Source: JBGTSJ01 sp041940305 (GTDB lineage: Bacteria > Planctomycetota > Planctomycetia > Planctomycetales > Planctomycetaceae). Taken from it: a stretch of 64,000 nt of DNA. The translations under genes and the position numbers were made by a program. The DNA lies in NCBI GenBank assembly GCA_041940305.1, contig JBGTSJ010000028.1, forward strand, positions 1 through 64,000, read 5' to 3'. Below are positions 1 to 8,840 of this stretch, piece after piece; positions within the stretch are counted from its first letter, which is position 1; every line of letters begins with the position of its first letter. Below the pieces are notes generated by a model that had not been told where the DNA came from, did not search any database, and worked only from the letters and a program-made list of their open reading frames with translations.

Positions 1-1
1 G

Positions 2-466
2 CAGGTGGGGATGGAGAACTTTCTGCTGCATGGGGGGCACAGCAGCCTGATGGCGCGGGGGACGCATCACGGGCTGGCGGGGTGGCCGGTGGGGGTGAAG
101 AATCCGCTGTTTACGGAGCAGCGGTACGCGACGCTGCTGCTGCGCGACCAGGCGATGTCGACGAGCGGTTCGAACATCCAGTACTTCCGGCACCAGGGGC
201 GGCGGTACGGGCATATTCTGGATCCGCGGACGGGCTGGCCGGCGGAGGGGCTGCTCTCGGTGACGGTGCTGGCCGCGACGGCGACGGAAGCGGACGCACT
301 ATCGACGGCTTTCTACGTGATGGGACTCGAAAAGGCTCTGGAATATTGTGATAATCACCCCTCGATCGGCGCCCTGCTAATCCCCCCCCCGCAAGACCGC
401 CGTCTGGAGCCGGTGATCCGGAATATCGCGGAGGATGCGTTATTCGTGGCGGGGGATGATGCCTGA
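2..466 (+). CDS. apbE: FAD:protein FMN transferase, C-terminal part (cut by window edge)
   Basis: This is the C-terminal ~154 residues of an ApbE-family protein, which transfers FMN from FAD onto Thr residues of periplasmic redox proteins such as Nqr/Rnf subunits. The reading frame is open to the left edge, so the start lies outside the window. Visible family signatures are HILDPRTGWPAEG, which matches the conserved H-hydrophobic-x-D-P-x-TG segment, and TEADALSTAFYVMG, the late metal- and flavin-binding motif with the conserved TxAD-like Asp. The C-terminus is a short ordinary tail ending at a TGA. No partner redox gene is visible on this side. The family call is confident; the flavoprotein target cannot be told. 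Confidence 0.9.
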   Translation, partial: QVGMENFLLHGGHSSLMARGTHHGLAGWPVGVKNPLFTEQRYATLLLRDQAMSTSGSNIQYFRHQGRRYGHILDPRTGWPAEGLLSVTVLAATATEADALSTAFYVMGLEKALEYCDNHPSIGALLIPPPQDRRLEPVIRNIAEDALFVAGDDA

Positions 467-573
467 GCGCCAATGCGAAACGGAGGAGTTGGCGGCGATT
501 GGGAACAAGTCGTCGCAACAGGCCTTCCATGGGGCGGCTCCTGCATCCGCGTTGGCTGGTCCCTCACCCCCGG

Positions 574-630
574 CCCCTCACCCGCGGCGACGCCTGCCGT
601 GCGAGCATGGTGGCGCGCGCGGGAGAGGGG
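574..630. repeat. Palindromic REP-like intergenic element
   Basis: Between apbE and the DoxX gene there is an inverted repeat: arm CCCCTCACCCGCG (574-586) pairs with CGCGGGAGAGGGG (618-630) with one mismatch around a ~31-base GC-rich loop. It is followed at 650-690 by an A-rich stretch (AACTGACGACTGAAAACGG). This resembles the dispersed C-rich/G-rich palindromes common in intergenic DNA of large planctomycete genomes. It could also act as a bidirectional terminator for apbE. Nothing else is seen in this gap. Confidence 0.55.
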
Positions 631-713
631 AGAACGGAGCTGTCCGACAACCGAAGACGAACAACTGACGACTGAAAACGGAAAACTGTTGACTCCATCA
701 AGGCGGAATCGTT

Positions 714-2165
714 GTGGGTAGTGATCTAAAGCGTGTCTCCTTTCTGGCGGTGCTGTTCCTGGTCCTGCTGCGGATCTCGATCGGGTGGCAGTTTCTGTAC
801 GAAGGACTGTGGAAGTACGACACGCTCGATTCCGCGAAGCCGTGGACGTCGGAGGGATACCTCAAGAACGCGCAGGGTCCGCTGCGGGACTACTTCCGTG
901 GCATGACGGAAGACCCCGACGATCTTCGCTGGCTGAACTATCAGGCGATGACCGATCGTTGGGACGAGTGGCAGGAGGAGTTCGTCCGCCACTATGGACT
1001 GACGGAAGATCAGCAGGCGCGGCTGCAACGGATGTTGGACGGGCCAGCACAGATCACGGCAAGCGTATCAGCGATTCCCGAGTCGGCCGCGGAGCCGCTC
1101 GCCAAACTGAAGAACGTCGTCACGTATGACGAGGAGAATCGGCGGCTGGTCGTGCAGGGGAGCAATCCGCTGCTACCGAGCGAGGCCCAGACGCTCAAAG
1201 AGGCCGTGCCTGTCGTCGCGTTGCCGGACGGCTACGCGCAGGCCGATGCCGCGGGAGCGGCGGTCCGTGACGAGGACGGCGTGGCCGTGCAGCCGGATGA
1301 GGTCGATCTGCAGTTCTATCAGGCTGTGGAATCACTCGAGAAGGACTCGGCGAAGCTGGGATTCCGCCAGCGGCTGGCGGCATCGCTCAAGGGCGATCCG
1401 GATCGGGTGGGTGTGCTGGCGCGATTGACGGAGGGCTACCGCCCGGAGATGGCGATCGAGTGGCCGGCATCGGACCTGCCGCCGGAAGACCCGAATATCC
1501 AGCGCGAGGCGATCGAGAACGCTGAGCCTCCCGAAGAGGCGGAACTGCTGCCGACGGAGGCGGAAGGGACGAAGACCGAGGCGCGCGAGCAGGCGGCCGA
1601 GAATGCCCAGTGGCTGCGGTACGGCGAGATTCAGGTGTATCGGGATCTGCTGCGCGAGTACGAGCGGGCACGGAAGCGGGCCAGCACCGATTTTCAGTAC
1701 GAGCATCTGGACCTGATCTGGCAGAAGATCCAGGGGAAGCGGGCGGAGCTGGTGGGACCGGTCCGGGCACTGGATGCGGAGATGAAGCGTGAAGCGCTGG
1801 GACTGCTGAGGCCGGAACAGCGGGCGCGCGGGGGGATTCCGCCGAAGCAGACCCAGCTGTGGATGGCCGACCAGGCGACGATCTACGGGCTGCTGATCCT
1901 GGGTGCGCTGCTGATCCTGGGTTTTTTGACGCGACCCGCAGCGTTTCTGGGGGCCGTGCTGCTGGTGATGTTCTATCTGCCGACGGCGCCGCTGCCGGGC
2001 GTCTATCTTCCGCCGGCGGTGGCGGGGACGGAGCACAGCTTCGTCATCAACAAGAACCTGATCGAGGCGATTGCACTGCTGGCGATTGCGGCGCTGCCGA
2101 CGGGAAGCTGGTTCGGCGTGGACGGGATCTTCCGCTGGCTGTTCAAGCGGCGGCCAGCACGGTGA
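714..2165 (+). CDS. DoxX-family membrane protein with a ~350-residue insert
   Basis: 483 residues. A first transmembrane helix (about residues 8-28, followed by the RISIGWQFLYEGLWK DoxX-type signature) and three further helices at about residues 387-475 make the usual four-helix DoxX core of roughly 130 residues. Between them, residues ~35-385 form a charged, Glu/Arg/Ala-rich, mostly helical region predicted to sit outside the membrane. The start is a GTG at 714. The downstream LRR gene begins at or just after its stop codon (TGA shared with a possible GTG start), suggesting an operon. DoxX proteins are linked to quinone or thiosulfate redox and oxidative stress, but the substrate here is unknown. 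Long-insert DoxX proteins appear to be a planctomycete variant (from memory, not checked). Confidence 0.75.
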   Translation: MGSDLKRVSFLAVLFLVLLRISIGWQFLYEGLWKYDTLDSAKPWTSEGYLKNAQGPLRDYFRGMTEDPDDLRWLNYQAMTDRWDEWQEEFVRHYGLTEDQQARLQRMLDGPAQITASVSAIPESAAEPLAKLKNVVTYDEENRRLVVQGSNPLLPSEAQTLKEAVPVVALPDGYAQADAAGAAVRDEDGVAVQPDEVDLQFYQAVESLEKDSAKLGFRQRLAASLKGDPDRVGVLARLTEGYRPEMAIEWPASDLPPEDPNIQREAIENAEPPEEAELLPTEAEGTKTEAREQAAENAQWLRYGEIQVYRDLLREYERARKRASTDFQYEHLDLIWQKIQGKRAELVGPVRALDAEMKREALGLLRPEQRARGGIPPKQTQLWMADQATIYGLLILGALLILGFLTRPAAFLGAVLLVMFYLPTAPLPGVYLPPAVAGTEHSFVINKNLIEAIALLAIAALPTGSWFGVDGIFRWLFKRRPAR

Positions 2166-2179
2166 GTGTGCGATCGAAG

Positions 2180-3211
2180 ATGAGCGTCGCCCCCGGGACT
2201 GCAGAGCACCGACGTAATCTGCGGCTTCCCACCCCGTCTCGGCTCGCAGTCGTTGCAGTCGTTGTTCTGCTGGGACTGTGGGTGGTGATCGTGCTGGTCG
2301 GCGCGGCGCGGCAGGAGGCTCTCATCGACCGTGTTGAAGCTGCCGGGGGCGAAGTATTTACAGAACCCGGACGTCCCCTGTGTCTGCATCAGGCGCTTTA
2401 TCGAACGGTCGGAGCAGACGTCGCTCGACGATTTGATTCCATCAAGGGGGTCGCGTTCCGCGAGCGGCTTGACTGTTCAGAGAGACGCGAGCTCCTGGAG
2501 GAGATCGGCCGTTATCGCTCGATCACCTACGTCGACGTGAGCGCGACCGGAATCGAGAACAGCGAAATGACCGCCCTGAGGGGGCTCGTGCACACCCGCC
2601 AGCTGTGGCTGAACAACACCACATTCAACGATGACGGGCTGGATGCACTGGCTGCGATGACCGAGCTGACGGATTTGTATCTCGATCACACGTCCGTGGC
2701 CGGGACAGGGCTGGCGTCGATCAGACGGTGCACGCAGCTGCAGCAGGTCTATTTGCGCGGTACGCCGCTCACGAATGAGGGACTGCGACATCTGGGCGGC
2801 ATTGCCAGCCTGCAGCACCTGATTGTGCCGGAGACGGAGGTCACCGATGCGGGGATTGCCCACCTGGGAGGGCTTTCCGCCATTCGCCGCATCGACCTGC
2901 GGCGGACGCGCGTCACCGACGCAGCACTGGCCGACCTGGGACGGCTCACGACTCTGGAGGAGTTGTATCTCAGCGGCACGCGGATCACCGAGTCCGGGCT
3001 TCCGACGCTGGTCGGCCTCACGCGACTTGAGCGGCTGCTGCTCGAGAACACGCAGATCACCGACGAAGGGTTCTCCACGCTGGAGCGATTGCCCTCGTTG
3101 AATTACGTTGATCTCCGCGGAACGGACGTGACGCCGGATACCGTCGCCCGGTTCCAGGAGACCCGGCCGGGCTGCGACGTCCGCTATGACGGCGAGCCGC
3201 ACCGCTACTGA
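2180..3211 (+). CDS. Membrane-anchored leucine-rich repeat protein
   Basis: About 343 residues from the ATG at 2180. An in-frame GTG at 2162, overlapping the DoxX stop as GTGA, is an alternative start that would couple translation. After a basic N-terminus there is one transmembrane segment (LAVVAVVVLLGLWVVIVLV), then a ~120-residue region and about eight leucine-rich repeats of ~24 residues of the form L-xx-L-xx-L-xLxxTxVTDAG, the bacterial RNI-like type common in planctomycetes. The LRR part probably lies outside the cytoplasm as a protein-interaction surface. No catalytic motif is seen. The specific partner is unknown; adjacency to the DoxX protein hints at a joint membrane role but is only inference. 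Confidence 0.8.
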   Translation: MSVAPGTAEHRRNLRLPTPSRLAVVAVVVLLGLWVVIVLVGAARQEALIDRVEAAGGEVFTEPGRPLCLHQALYRTVGADVARRFDSIKGVAFRERLDCSERRELLEEIGRYRSITYVDVSATGIENSEMTALRGLVHTRQLWLNNTTFNDDGLDALAAMTELTDLYLDHTSVAGTGLASIRRCTQLQQVYLRGTPLTNEGLRHLGGIASLQHLIVPETEVTDAGIAHLGGLSAIRRIDLRRTRVTDAALADLGRLTTLEELYLSGTRITESGLPTLVGLTRLERLLLENTQITDEGFSTLERLPSLNYVDLRGTDVTPDTVARFQETRPGCDVRYDGEPHRY

Positions 3212-3238
3212 TCCCGCACTGAACCAGGAGACGTCGCG

Positions 3239-4168
3239 ATGACGCGATTACTCGATGCCTGCCGCTGGATGACGTTGCTGCCGGCTGGGGCCCTGCTGCT
3301 GTCGCTCACGATGAGGACTGGGCATGCTGATGACGAGACGCGGATTGCGAATCGACCGTCGGTGCCAGGGGTGCTGCAACTGCAGCTGCGCTCGCGCGAC
3401 AAGGAGACCGGTGAGGCGGTCGTGCAGCAGGCGGAGTGGGAGGCGCGCCAAACGGCCATCATCATCTGCGACATGTGGGACGACCACTACTGCCAGTCGG
3501 CAGCGCAGCGGGTGAGCGTCATGGCGCCACGGATGAACGAGGTGATCACGGCGGCCCGCAATCACGGCGTAATGATCATTCACGCTCCGAGCGGGTGCAT
3601 GGACCAGTACGAGGGGACGCCGCATCGGCTGCGGATGATGCAGGCCGCGCAATCCACGCCGCCGGTAGAAATCGCCGGTTGGTGTTACCTCGATGCGGAG
3701 TCGGAAGCCGAATTGCCGATCGTCGATTCGAAAAGTCCGTGCGATGACCCGGTGGTGGGAGAGGCGGTGAAGGTATTTACGAAGCAGCATCCCGATCTGG
3801 ACATCATTGGATACGACGGCGTGTCGGACAGTGGAATCGAGATCTACAATTTCTGCGCACAGGAGGGGATCACCAACATCGTGCTGATGGGTGTTCACAC
3901 CAACATGTGCGTGCTGGGACGGCCGTTCGGAATCCGGCAGCAGGTGCGGCTGAAGATGAACGTGGCGCTGTGCCGCGACCTGACCGATGCGATGTACGAC
4001 CCGCGCGAGCCTCCCTACGTCAGTCACACGCGAGGGACCGAACTGGTCATTGAGCACATCGAGAAATACTGGTGCCCGTCGATCGAAGGGAGCGAACTGA
4101 TGACTGTGATCGAAGGGTCGAATGACGCGGCGACGTCAGCGGCGACCCGGGAGGCCGGAGGGCGCTGA
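3239..4168 (+). CDS. Secreted isochorismatase-like cysteine hydrolase
   Basis: 309 residues; start ATG at 3239 with a GGAG ribosome site 10 bases upstream. An N-terminal signal peptide (basic start, hydrophobic LLPAGALLLSLTM, then HADDE) directs export. The isochorismatase fold follows: catalytic Asp in IIICDMWDDHY (about residue 80), a Lys in VFTKQH (about 183), and the nucleophilic Cys in GVHTNMCVLGRPFG (about 224), giving the D-K-C triad of the superfamily. These enzymes hydrolyse amide or vinyl-ether bonds (nicotinamidase, N-carbamoyl hydrolases, isochorismatase); the substrate here cannot be told. The exported location is less common for the family. The downstream gene is on the opposite strand and converges on it. 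Confidence 0.85.
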   Translation: MTRLLDACRWMTLLPAGALLLSLTMRTGHADDETRIANRPSVPGVLQLQLRSRDKETGEAVVQQAEWEARQTAIIICDMWDDHYCQSAAQRVSVMAPRMNEVITAARNHGVMIIHAPSGCMDQYEGTPHRLRMMQAAQSTPPVEIAGWCYLDAESEAELPIVDSKSPCDDPVVGEAVKVFTKQHPDLDIIGYDGVSDSGIEIYNFCAQEGITNIVLMGVHTNMCVLGRPFGIRQQVRLKMNVALCRDLTDAMYDPREPPYVSHTRGTELVIEHIEKYWCPSIEGSELMTVIEGSNDAATSAATREAGGR

Positions 4169-4213
4169 CGAGTTGAGCCGATTCGCAGAACGCCCTCCTG
4201 AGAGGAGCGCGAC

Positions 4214-5116
4214 TCAGTGGATCACGCCCGTCAGCGACACGAGCAGCGAAGGACCGAAGTCCCCGCGGGGAACCAGACGCACGGCCGTTCCCGTCCAGAG
4301 TGCATCCATCTCGCGAGCACTCCAGAGTTCCTGCCCGGCGACGGGATCGTGCACCAGGAAACTGCCGTCGGCAGTGCGGCCCAGAACGACGACCGAGTGA
4401 GGAGTTCCGGGAATCCAGCCGTACTCCTGCTCGTAATTGTCGGCATTCGGCGCGTAGGGATCGAGTTCCGCGCAGACCAGCACCGGATAGGCTTCCTCGC
4501 CGCGCAGATCGTCTCTCGAACCGCGAAAGACCTGCACTTCCCAGGCACTCAACTCCGTTTTGAGCGAGAGACCGCGATACAGTCCCTTCCACGTCGTCCC
4601 CTGCCGGGTGAGACAGAGATCAGCCATCTCCTGTTCATCCGCCGGAATTCCATGCAGGCTCAGCAGCGTTGCCGCGGCCGCGGCCGAGCAGGTTGCGTCC
4701 GTCGTCTGCAGGAACAACCGGGCGTTGCGCGCCCGCTCCCAACGTGACTGGCAATGGGGCGCTTCCCCAAGTACCGGATTGACGGTGGTGTAGCAGCCGG
4801 CGGTGAAGAGCAGGCCGGTTGCGACGCTGCGTCGCCACCGGCTCTCGGGGAATCGCTTCCAGACGAGCCCCGCCAGCACGCCCAGCAGCGGCAGGAACCA
4901 GTTTCCGACGATGATCAGATTAGACACCGGCAGCCAGCGGGCGACGCGAACATCGTCCCAGATCCACCAGATGTATCCGCAAAGGATGGCGACGGTCAGG
5001 AGAGCGGCGACGTCGTAGACCCAGCGCGGACCGAAGTTGGCCAATCGGCGAGTGGCGATGAAGCAGGCCACTCCCAACGTCAGCATCAACGCAATGCCCA
5101 GGTACAGGTCCGTCAT
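4214..5116 (-). CDS. Membrane protein with C39-like cysteine peptidase domain
   Basis: 300 residues. Four predicted transmembrane segments at about residues 3-21, 33-53, 63-86 and 96-110 are followed by a C39-type papain-fold domain. The visible catalytic set is Gln137 and Cys143 in FLQTTDATCSAA, His240 in GTPHSVVVLG and Asp257 in FLVHDPVAG. C39 domains normally cleave double-glycine leader peptides and are fused to ABC exporters; here there is no ABC domain and the membrane part is N-terminal. No double-Gly leader peptide gene was found nearby. It may process a planctomycete-specific substrate or act as a papain-like enzyme of other specificity. The start ATG at 5116 directly precedes a membrane helix; the upstream gap holds a palindrome. 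Confidence 0.75.
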   Translation of the reverse strand: MTDLYLGIALMLTLGVACFIATRRLANFGPRWVYDVAALLTVAILCGYIWWIWDDVRVARWLPVSNLIIVGNWFLPLLGVLAGLVWKRFPESRWRRSVATGLLFTAGCYTTVNPVLGEAPHCQSRWERARNARLFLQTTDATCSAAAAATLLSLHGIPADEQEMADLCLTRQGTTWKGLYRGLSLKTELSAWEVQVFRGSRDDLRGEEAYPVLVCAELDPYAPNADNYEQEYGWIPGTPHSVVVLGRTADGSFLVHDPVAGQELWSAREMDALWTGTAVRLVPRGDFGPSLLVSLTGVIH

Positions 5117-5232
5117 GGACGTCCCCCAGATGCAAGGAGGGTGCCGAGCGAGCCTTACAGTTCCTTTATCGGATTTTTACCGTTTCTTCACACTTCACCA
5201 ATAGCAAGTCTGGCGGAATTAACACAAAGTGG

Positions 5233-5248
5233 GCCTTAATGTTAAGGC
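5233..5248. promoter_or_regulatory. 16-bp palindrome upstream of the C39-like gene
   Basis: GCCTTAA and TTAAGGC form a perfect 7-bp inverted repeat around TG, ~117 bases upstream of the minus-strand start at 5116. It sits in the only AT-rich stretch of the gap 5117-5369. It could be an operator for that gene or a small terminator for the YkgJ gene that ends at 5370; no promoter boxes are certain. Confidence 0.35.
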
Positions 5249-5369
5249 AATGCCGCGTCCCTGAACCCGGGGCAGGAGGCGATGCCAGCGGGCTCAAATC
5301 GACCTCCACCGCCAACTCAGGCGGGATTGCCGATTGGCTTTCGCGGCAAGCAGCCCGGTCGAAGGGAAA

Positions 5370-5714
5370 TCAGCTGGGGGTGTCTTCCAGGAAAGGACGG
5401 CGGCGCTCCAGGCAGGACGTCCCCCCCATCTCATAGTCCCGGCAGATCTGGGGACGCCACTGGTAATGGCGACACGCCCGGCGCTCCGGATCGAACCACA
5501 GGCAGTACTCCTGGGGTTCCTCCCCTCGGGCGAGCCCCTGGAAATGCTCATCAATCTCTTCGATCAGTTCCACCGGCAGATCGTCCGGCCGAAGCGAGTT
5601 GGCTCCCGTGCCTGGATTCGTCTGATAGAGGAGAACAGGGGACCCGACGCCCTCGCAGCAGAGCCCGCAGTCTTCGCAGTCTTCCGGTTCCAGTACAGTC
5701 AACCATCCGGGCAT
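5370..5714 (-). CDS. YkgJ-family cysteine cluster protein
   Basis: About 114 residues from the ATG at 5714; a TTG at 5789 in the same frame would add 25 residues but has no better ribosome site, and the conserved domain starts right after the ATG. The N-terminal CEDCGLCC motif (Cys13, 16, 19, 20) and the later CLWFDPERRACRHY and PQICRDY segments are the metal-binding cysteine set of the YkgJ/UPF0153 family, thought to bind zinc or an iron-sulfur cluster. The biochemical role of the family is not established. It is a single cytoplasmic gene; its neighbours give no pathway. Confidence 0.8.
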   Translation of the reverse strand: MPGWLTVLEPEDCEDCGLCCEGVGSPVLLYQTNPGTGANSLRPDDLPVELIEEIDEHFQGLARGEEPQEYCLWFDPERRACRHYQWRPQICRDYEMGGTSCLERRRPFLEDTPS

Positions 5715-5874
5715 CAATTGCACGATTCGCTCCGTCGCAGTTTGGCTATTCTGTTGAGACAGGACGATCGTAAGGTGCGAGCGCCACAATCACCAGAGGG
5801 GTCCTGATGAGTCTCCAAAGTTCGGCGTCAATCCGGGCGTAATCCGTATCGATCCGATCGCACGGTTTCGCTAT

Positions 5875-5892
5875 CGTTCGGCCCCCCGAACG
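5875..5892. other. Hairpin upstream of mlaE
   Basis: CGTTCGG and CCGAACG form a perfect 7-bp stem around a CCCC loop about 100 bases upstream of the mlaE start, followed by a second small stem (CACTC/GAGTG near 5898-5911). It could be a leader structure of the mla operon or a terminator of upstream transcription. There is no T-tract. Confidence 0.35.
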
Positions 5893-5990
5893 CCCCCACT
5901 CTCCGGAGTGCGGCCTGGCTTAGTCAATCGCCGCCCACCGCGGCGCCGGAGCCGAATCGCGGCTCCCATTCGTCGGGACGACGAACGAGC

Positions 5991-6830
5991 ATGTCGAGCG
6001 TTCCCCTGCGCAGACCGCGCGATACCTTTATCCACGCCATCGGACGGCTGACGATCCACTTCGTGAGCCTGGTGGGGGACATTGCGCTGTTCGGCGTGCA
6101 GATGCTGAGCTGGCTGCTCACGCGGCTGCCGCGCGGCCGCGTTCTGTGGCCAATCCTGTACCAGACCGGCGTGCAGAGCCTGCCGGTGATCCTGATTACA
6201 GGCGGATTCATCGGGATGGTGCTCGCCGTTCAGTCATACGACCAGTTCGCGATGATGAACATGGAGACACAGCTGGGCGCAGTCATCAATGTGACGCTGG
6301 TGAAGGAACTCGGGCCGGTGCTGGCGGCCGTGATGCTCGCCGGCCGCGTCGGCAGCGCGATGGCGGCCGAACTGGGGACGATGCGCGTCACCGAGCAGAT
6401 TGACGCGCTCACCGCGCTGGGAGCGAACCCGGTGCACTACCTCGTAGTGCCGCGGTTTCTCGCGTGCTTCCTGCTGATCCCGATGCTGACGCTGTTCGCC
6501 GACGGCATCGGAATCGTCACCGGCTGGCTGTTCACGACGCAGGTGCTGGGTGTGAACAGTTTTCATTACTGGTATCACTCGAGCAACTTTGTGATGCCAT
6601 GGGACCTGCTGACGGGGGTGTTCAAGAGCGTATTCTTTGGAGCGGCGATCGCGCTGATCGCGTGTCACCGCGGGTTTCACTCAACCGCCGGCGCGGAGGG
6701 AGTAGGCCGCGCCGCCACGGAGGCATTCGTCTATTCCTTCGTCGCGATCCTCACGCTCGACTTCCTGCTCGGCACGTTCCTGATGCGCCTGTATTACGTG
6801 TTGTGGCCCGGCGGCGTTTCGCTCGGATGA
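5991..6830 (+). CDS. mlaE: ABC transporter permease, MlaE family
   Basis: 279 residues with five to six transmembrane helices and the MlaE/TTG1-type core: the segment around VILITGGFIGMVLAVQSYDQF and the coupling region LVKELGPVLAAVMLAGRVGSAMAAELGTMRVTEQIDAL, which matches the conserved family block. In Gram-negative bacteria MlaE is the permease of the MlaFEDB complex that moves phospholipids between inner and outer membranes to keep outer-membrane asymmetry. It is followed 19 bases later by mlaF and then mlaD, the canonical order E-F-D seen outside proteobacteria. mlaB and mlaC homologues are not present here. The call is secure; the direction of transport is not told by sequence. Confidence 0.93.
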   Translation: MSSVPLRRPRDTFIHAIGRLTIHFVSLVGDIALFGVQMLSWLLTRLPRGRVLWPILYQTGVQSLPVILITGGFIGMVLAVQSYDQFAMMNMETQLGAVINVTLVKELGPVLAAVMLAGRVGSAMAAELGTMRVTEQIDALTALGANPVHYLVVPRFLACFLLIPMLTLFADGIGIVTGWLFTTQVLGVNSFHYWYHSSNFVMPWDLLTGVFKSVFFGAAIALIACHRGFHSTAGAEGVGRAATEAFVYSFVAILTLDFLLGTFLMRLYYVLWPGGVSLG

Positions 6831-6849
6831 ATCCTCCCAAAGTGCCTTG

Positions 6850-7641
6850 ATGTCCGCGCTCATCGAGCTCCGCAACGTGACGAAGCAGTTCGGCGACCAG
6901 CCGATTCTGAGAGACGTGACTCTGGCGCTCGAGCCGGGTGAGACGCTGGTAATCATCGGCGAAAGCGGCTGCGGGAAGAGTGTGACGATGAAACTGATGA
7001 TGGACCTGCTGCAGCCGACGAGTGGCGCCGTGCTCTGGGACGGCCGGCCGGTCCATGATCGCTCCGACAAGGAGATTGCCCGCGAGCGGCTGCGGTTCGG
7101 CTATGTGTTCCAGATGGCGGCGCTGTTCGACAGCATGACTGTCTTCGAAAACGTCGCCTTTGGGATTCGACAGAACCGCCGCTGGCCGGAAGAACGGGTG
7201 CGGCAGACGGTGGTGGAGCGACTGCGCGACGTCGGGCTGAACTCATCCACCTGCGAGAAGAAGCCGGCAGAGCTTTCGGGGGGTATGCGGAAGCGCGTGG
7301 GCCTGGCCCGGGCGCTCGCCATGGACCCGGAAGTCGTGCTGTACGACGAACCCACAACGGGGCTCGACCCCATCATGAGCGACGTCATCAACGAACTCAT
7401 CCTGCAGACCCGCAACCGCAGCAACGTAACGAGCATTGTCGTGACCCATGACATGCACACGGTCCGCAAGGTCGCCGACCGCGTCGTCATGCTGTTCCCA
7501 CTCTCGCGGCTGCGCCCGGAGGAGTCGCAGATCATCTTCGAGGGGACGGCGGATGAAACGTTTGCCTGCGACGATCCGCGGGTCCATCAGTTTGTCCGCG
7601 GCGAAGCGGGAGAACGGCTCACGGAGATGGCGGCCGCGTGA
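6850..7641 (+). CDS. mlaF: ABC transporter ATP-binding protein, MlaF family
   Basis: 263 residues from the ATG at 6850, which follows a TTG one codon earlier. All ABC ATPase motifs are present: Walker A GESGCGKSV, Q-loop in YVFQMAALFDSMTVFENV (the FQ..ALFDSMTV wording is typical of MlaF), signature LSGGMRKRVGLARAL, Walker B VVLYDEPTTGLDP and the switch His in VVTHDM. It powers phospholipid transport by the MlaE permease encoded just upstream. The following mlaD start lies 66 bases beyond the stop, so the three genes are very likely one transcript. Confidence 0.94.
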   Translation: MSALIELRNVTKQFGDQPILRDVTLALEPGETLVIIGESGCGKSVTMKLMMDLLQPTSGAVLWDGRPVHDRSDKEIARERLRFGYVFQMAALFDSMTVFENVAFGIRQNRRWPEERVRQTVVERLRDVGLNSSTCEKKPAELSGGMRKRVGLARALAMDPEVVLYDEPTTGLDPIMSDVINELILQTRNRSNVTSIVVTHDMHTVRKVADRVVMLFPLSRLRPEESQIIFEGTADETFACDDPRVHQFVRGEAGERLTEMAAA

Positions 7642-7706
7642 GACGGCGCCGTCCGTGCGGCTCCCCCGGCAACCAACATTCACAGTTCAACCCTCAGCGC
7701 GTCACC

Positions 7707-8840
7707 ATGTCCGAACGTCAGCTGCAGTTCCGGGTCGGTTTGTTCGTGCTGGCGGCGCTGGCGATCTGCACAGCGCTCGTCATTCAGTTTGGCGACGTGC
7801 GAAAATACTGGCAGGAGCGCTATCAGCTCGGAATCCACTTCGATTCCGCGCCGGGCCTGCAGAAGGGAACGCCGGTCCGGCAGAGCGGCATGAGCATCGG
7901 GTCCGTGGCCGACGTGCTGCTGGACGAGAAGGAGGGGGGAGTGCTGGTCGTCGTCGCGATCCGCTCGGAAATCCAGCTGCGTCGGGACTCGGAACCCGTG
8001 CTCGTTCGCACGCTCCTCGGTGATTCGAGCATCGAGTTTTCTCCCGGAGTGAGCCGTGACTACCTGCCGCCGAACACCAAAGTGAAGGGGATCGCTCCGG
8101 CGGATCCGATGGAGATCGTGCATCGGATGGAGCGGCAGGTCAACGAGACGCTCACGGCATTCTCGGAAACCAGCCGGGAGTGGCAGAAGGTGGCGCAGAA
8201 CGTCAATGGTCTGGTCGAGACGAAGGAGGGAGACTTGAACGAGGTGGTCGAGCGGGCGGCGGTCGCGCTGCAGCAGTTCACGGAGACGATGCAGACCGCC
8301 AACGTGACTCTGACAGAGGCGAACAGAGTGCTCGCGGACCCTGAAATGCAGCAGAATCTGAAGGACACCGTCGCGGCGCTGCCGGCGATGGTCAACGAAA
8401 CGCGCGAGACGATCGCGGCGGCGCGGATCTCGGTGCAGCGGATCGGTGAGAACCTGGACAATCTCAGCCGGGCGACGGACCCGCTGGCCGAGCACAGCCG
8501 CTCGATGGTCGTGAAGCTGGATGGCAGCCTGGGACAACTGGAGTCGCTGCTGACCGAACTCAACACGTTCGCGCGGATGGTGAACAGCGAGGACGGATCA
8601 CTGCAGCGTTTCGCGACCGATCCTCAACTGTATGAGAATCTGAATGAGTCGGCTGCTGCGCTGTCGCTGCTGGTGCAATCATTGGACCCGGTGCTCAAGG
8701 ACATCCGGATCTTCAGCGACAAAGTGGCCCGGCATCCGGAACTGATGGGCGTCAGCGGTGCAATCCGGCCGAGCAGCGGCATTAAGGAGCCGGAACCGGC
8801 GGGCCGGTCGATTCTGCAGACTGGGGGATCGCGGGAGTGA
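7707..8840 (+). CDS. mlaD: MlaD/MCE-domain lipid transport protein with long helical tail
   Basis: 377 residues from the ATG at 7707; a GTG at 7638 in frame overlaps the mlaF stop but the extra 23 residues look non-coding. One N-terminal transmembrane helix (VGLFVLAALAICTALVIQF) anchors the protein. The MCE domain follows (about residues 40-125), including SAPGLQKGTPVRQSGMSIGSV and TLLGDSSIEFSPG. Residues ~145-330 form a long helical, coiled-coil-like region, as in MCE proteins that build tunnels or barrels across the periplasm rather than the short E. coli MlaD ring. It is the substrate-binding component of the Mla-type transporter encoded with mlaE and mlaF. Confidence 0.9.
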   Translation: MSERQLQFRVGLFVLAALAICTALVIQFGDVRKYWQERYQLGIHFDSAPGLQKGTPVRQSGMSIGSVADVLLDEKEGGVLVVVAIRSEIQLRRDSEPVLVRTLLGDSSIEFSPGVSRDYLPPNTKVKGIAPADPMEIVHRMERQVNETLTAFSETSREWQKVAQNVNGLVETKEGDLNEVVERAAVALQQFTETMQTANVTLTEANRVLADPEMQQNLKDTVAALPAMVNETRETIAAARISVQRIGENLDNLSRATDPLAEHSRSMVVKLDGSLGQLESLLTELNTFARMVNSEDGSLQRFATDPQLYENLNESAAALSLLVQSLDPVLKDIRIFSDKVARHPELMGVSGAIRPSSGIKEPEPAGRSILQTGGSRE

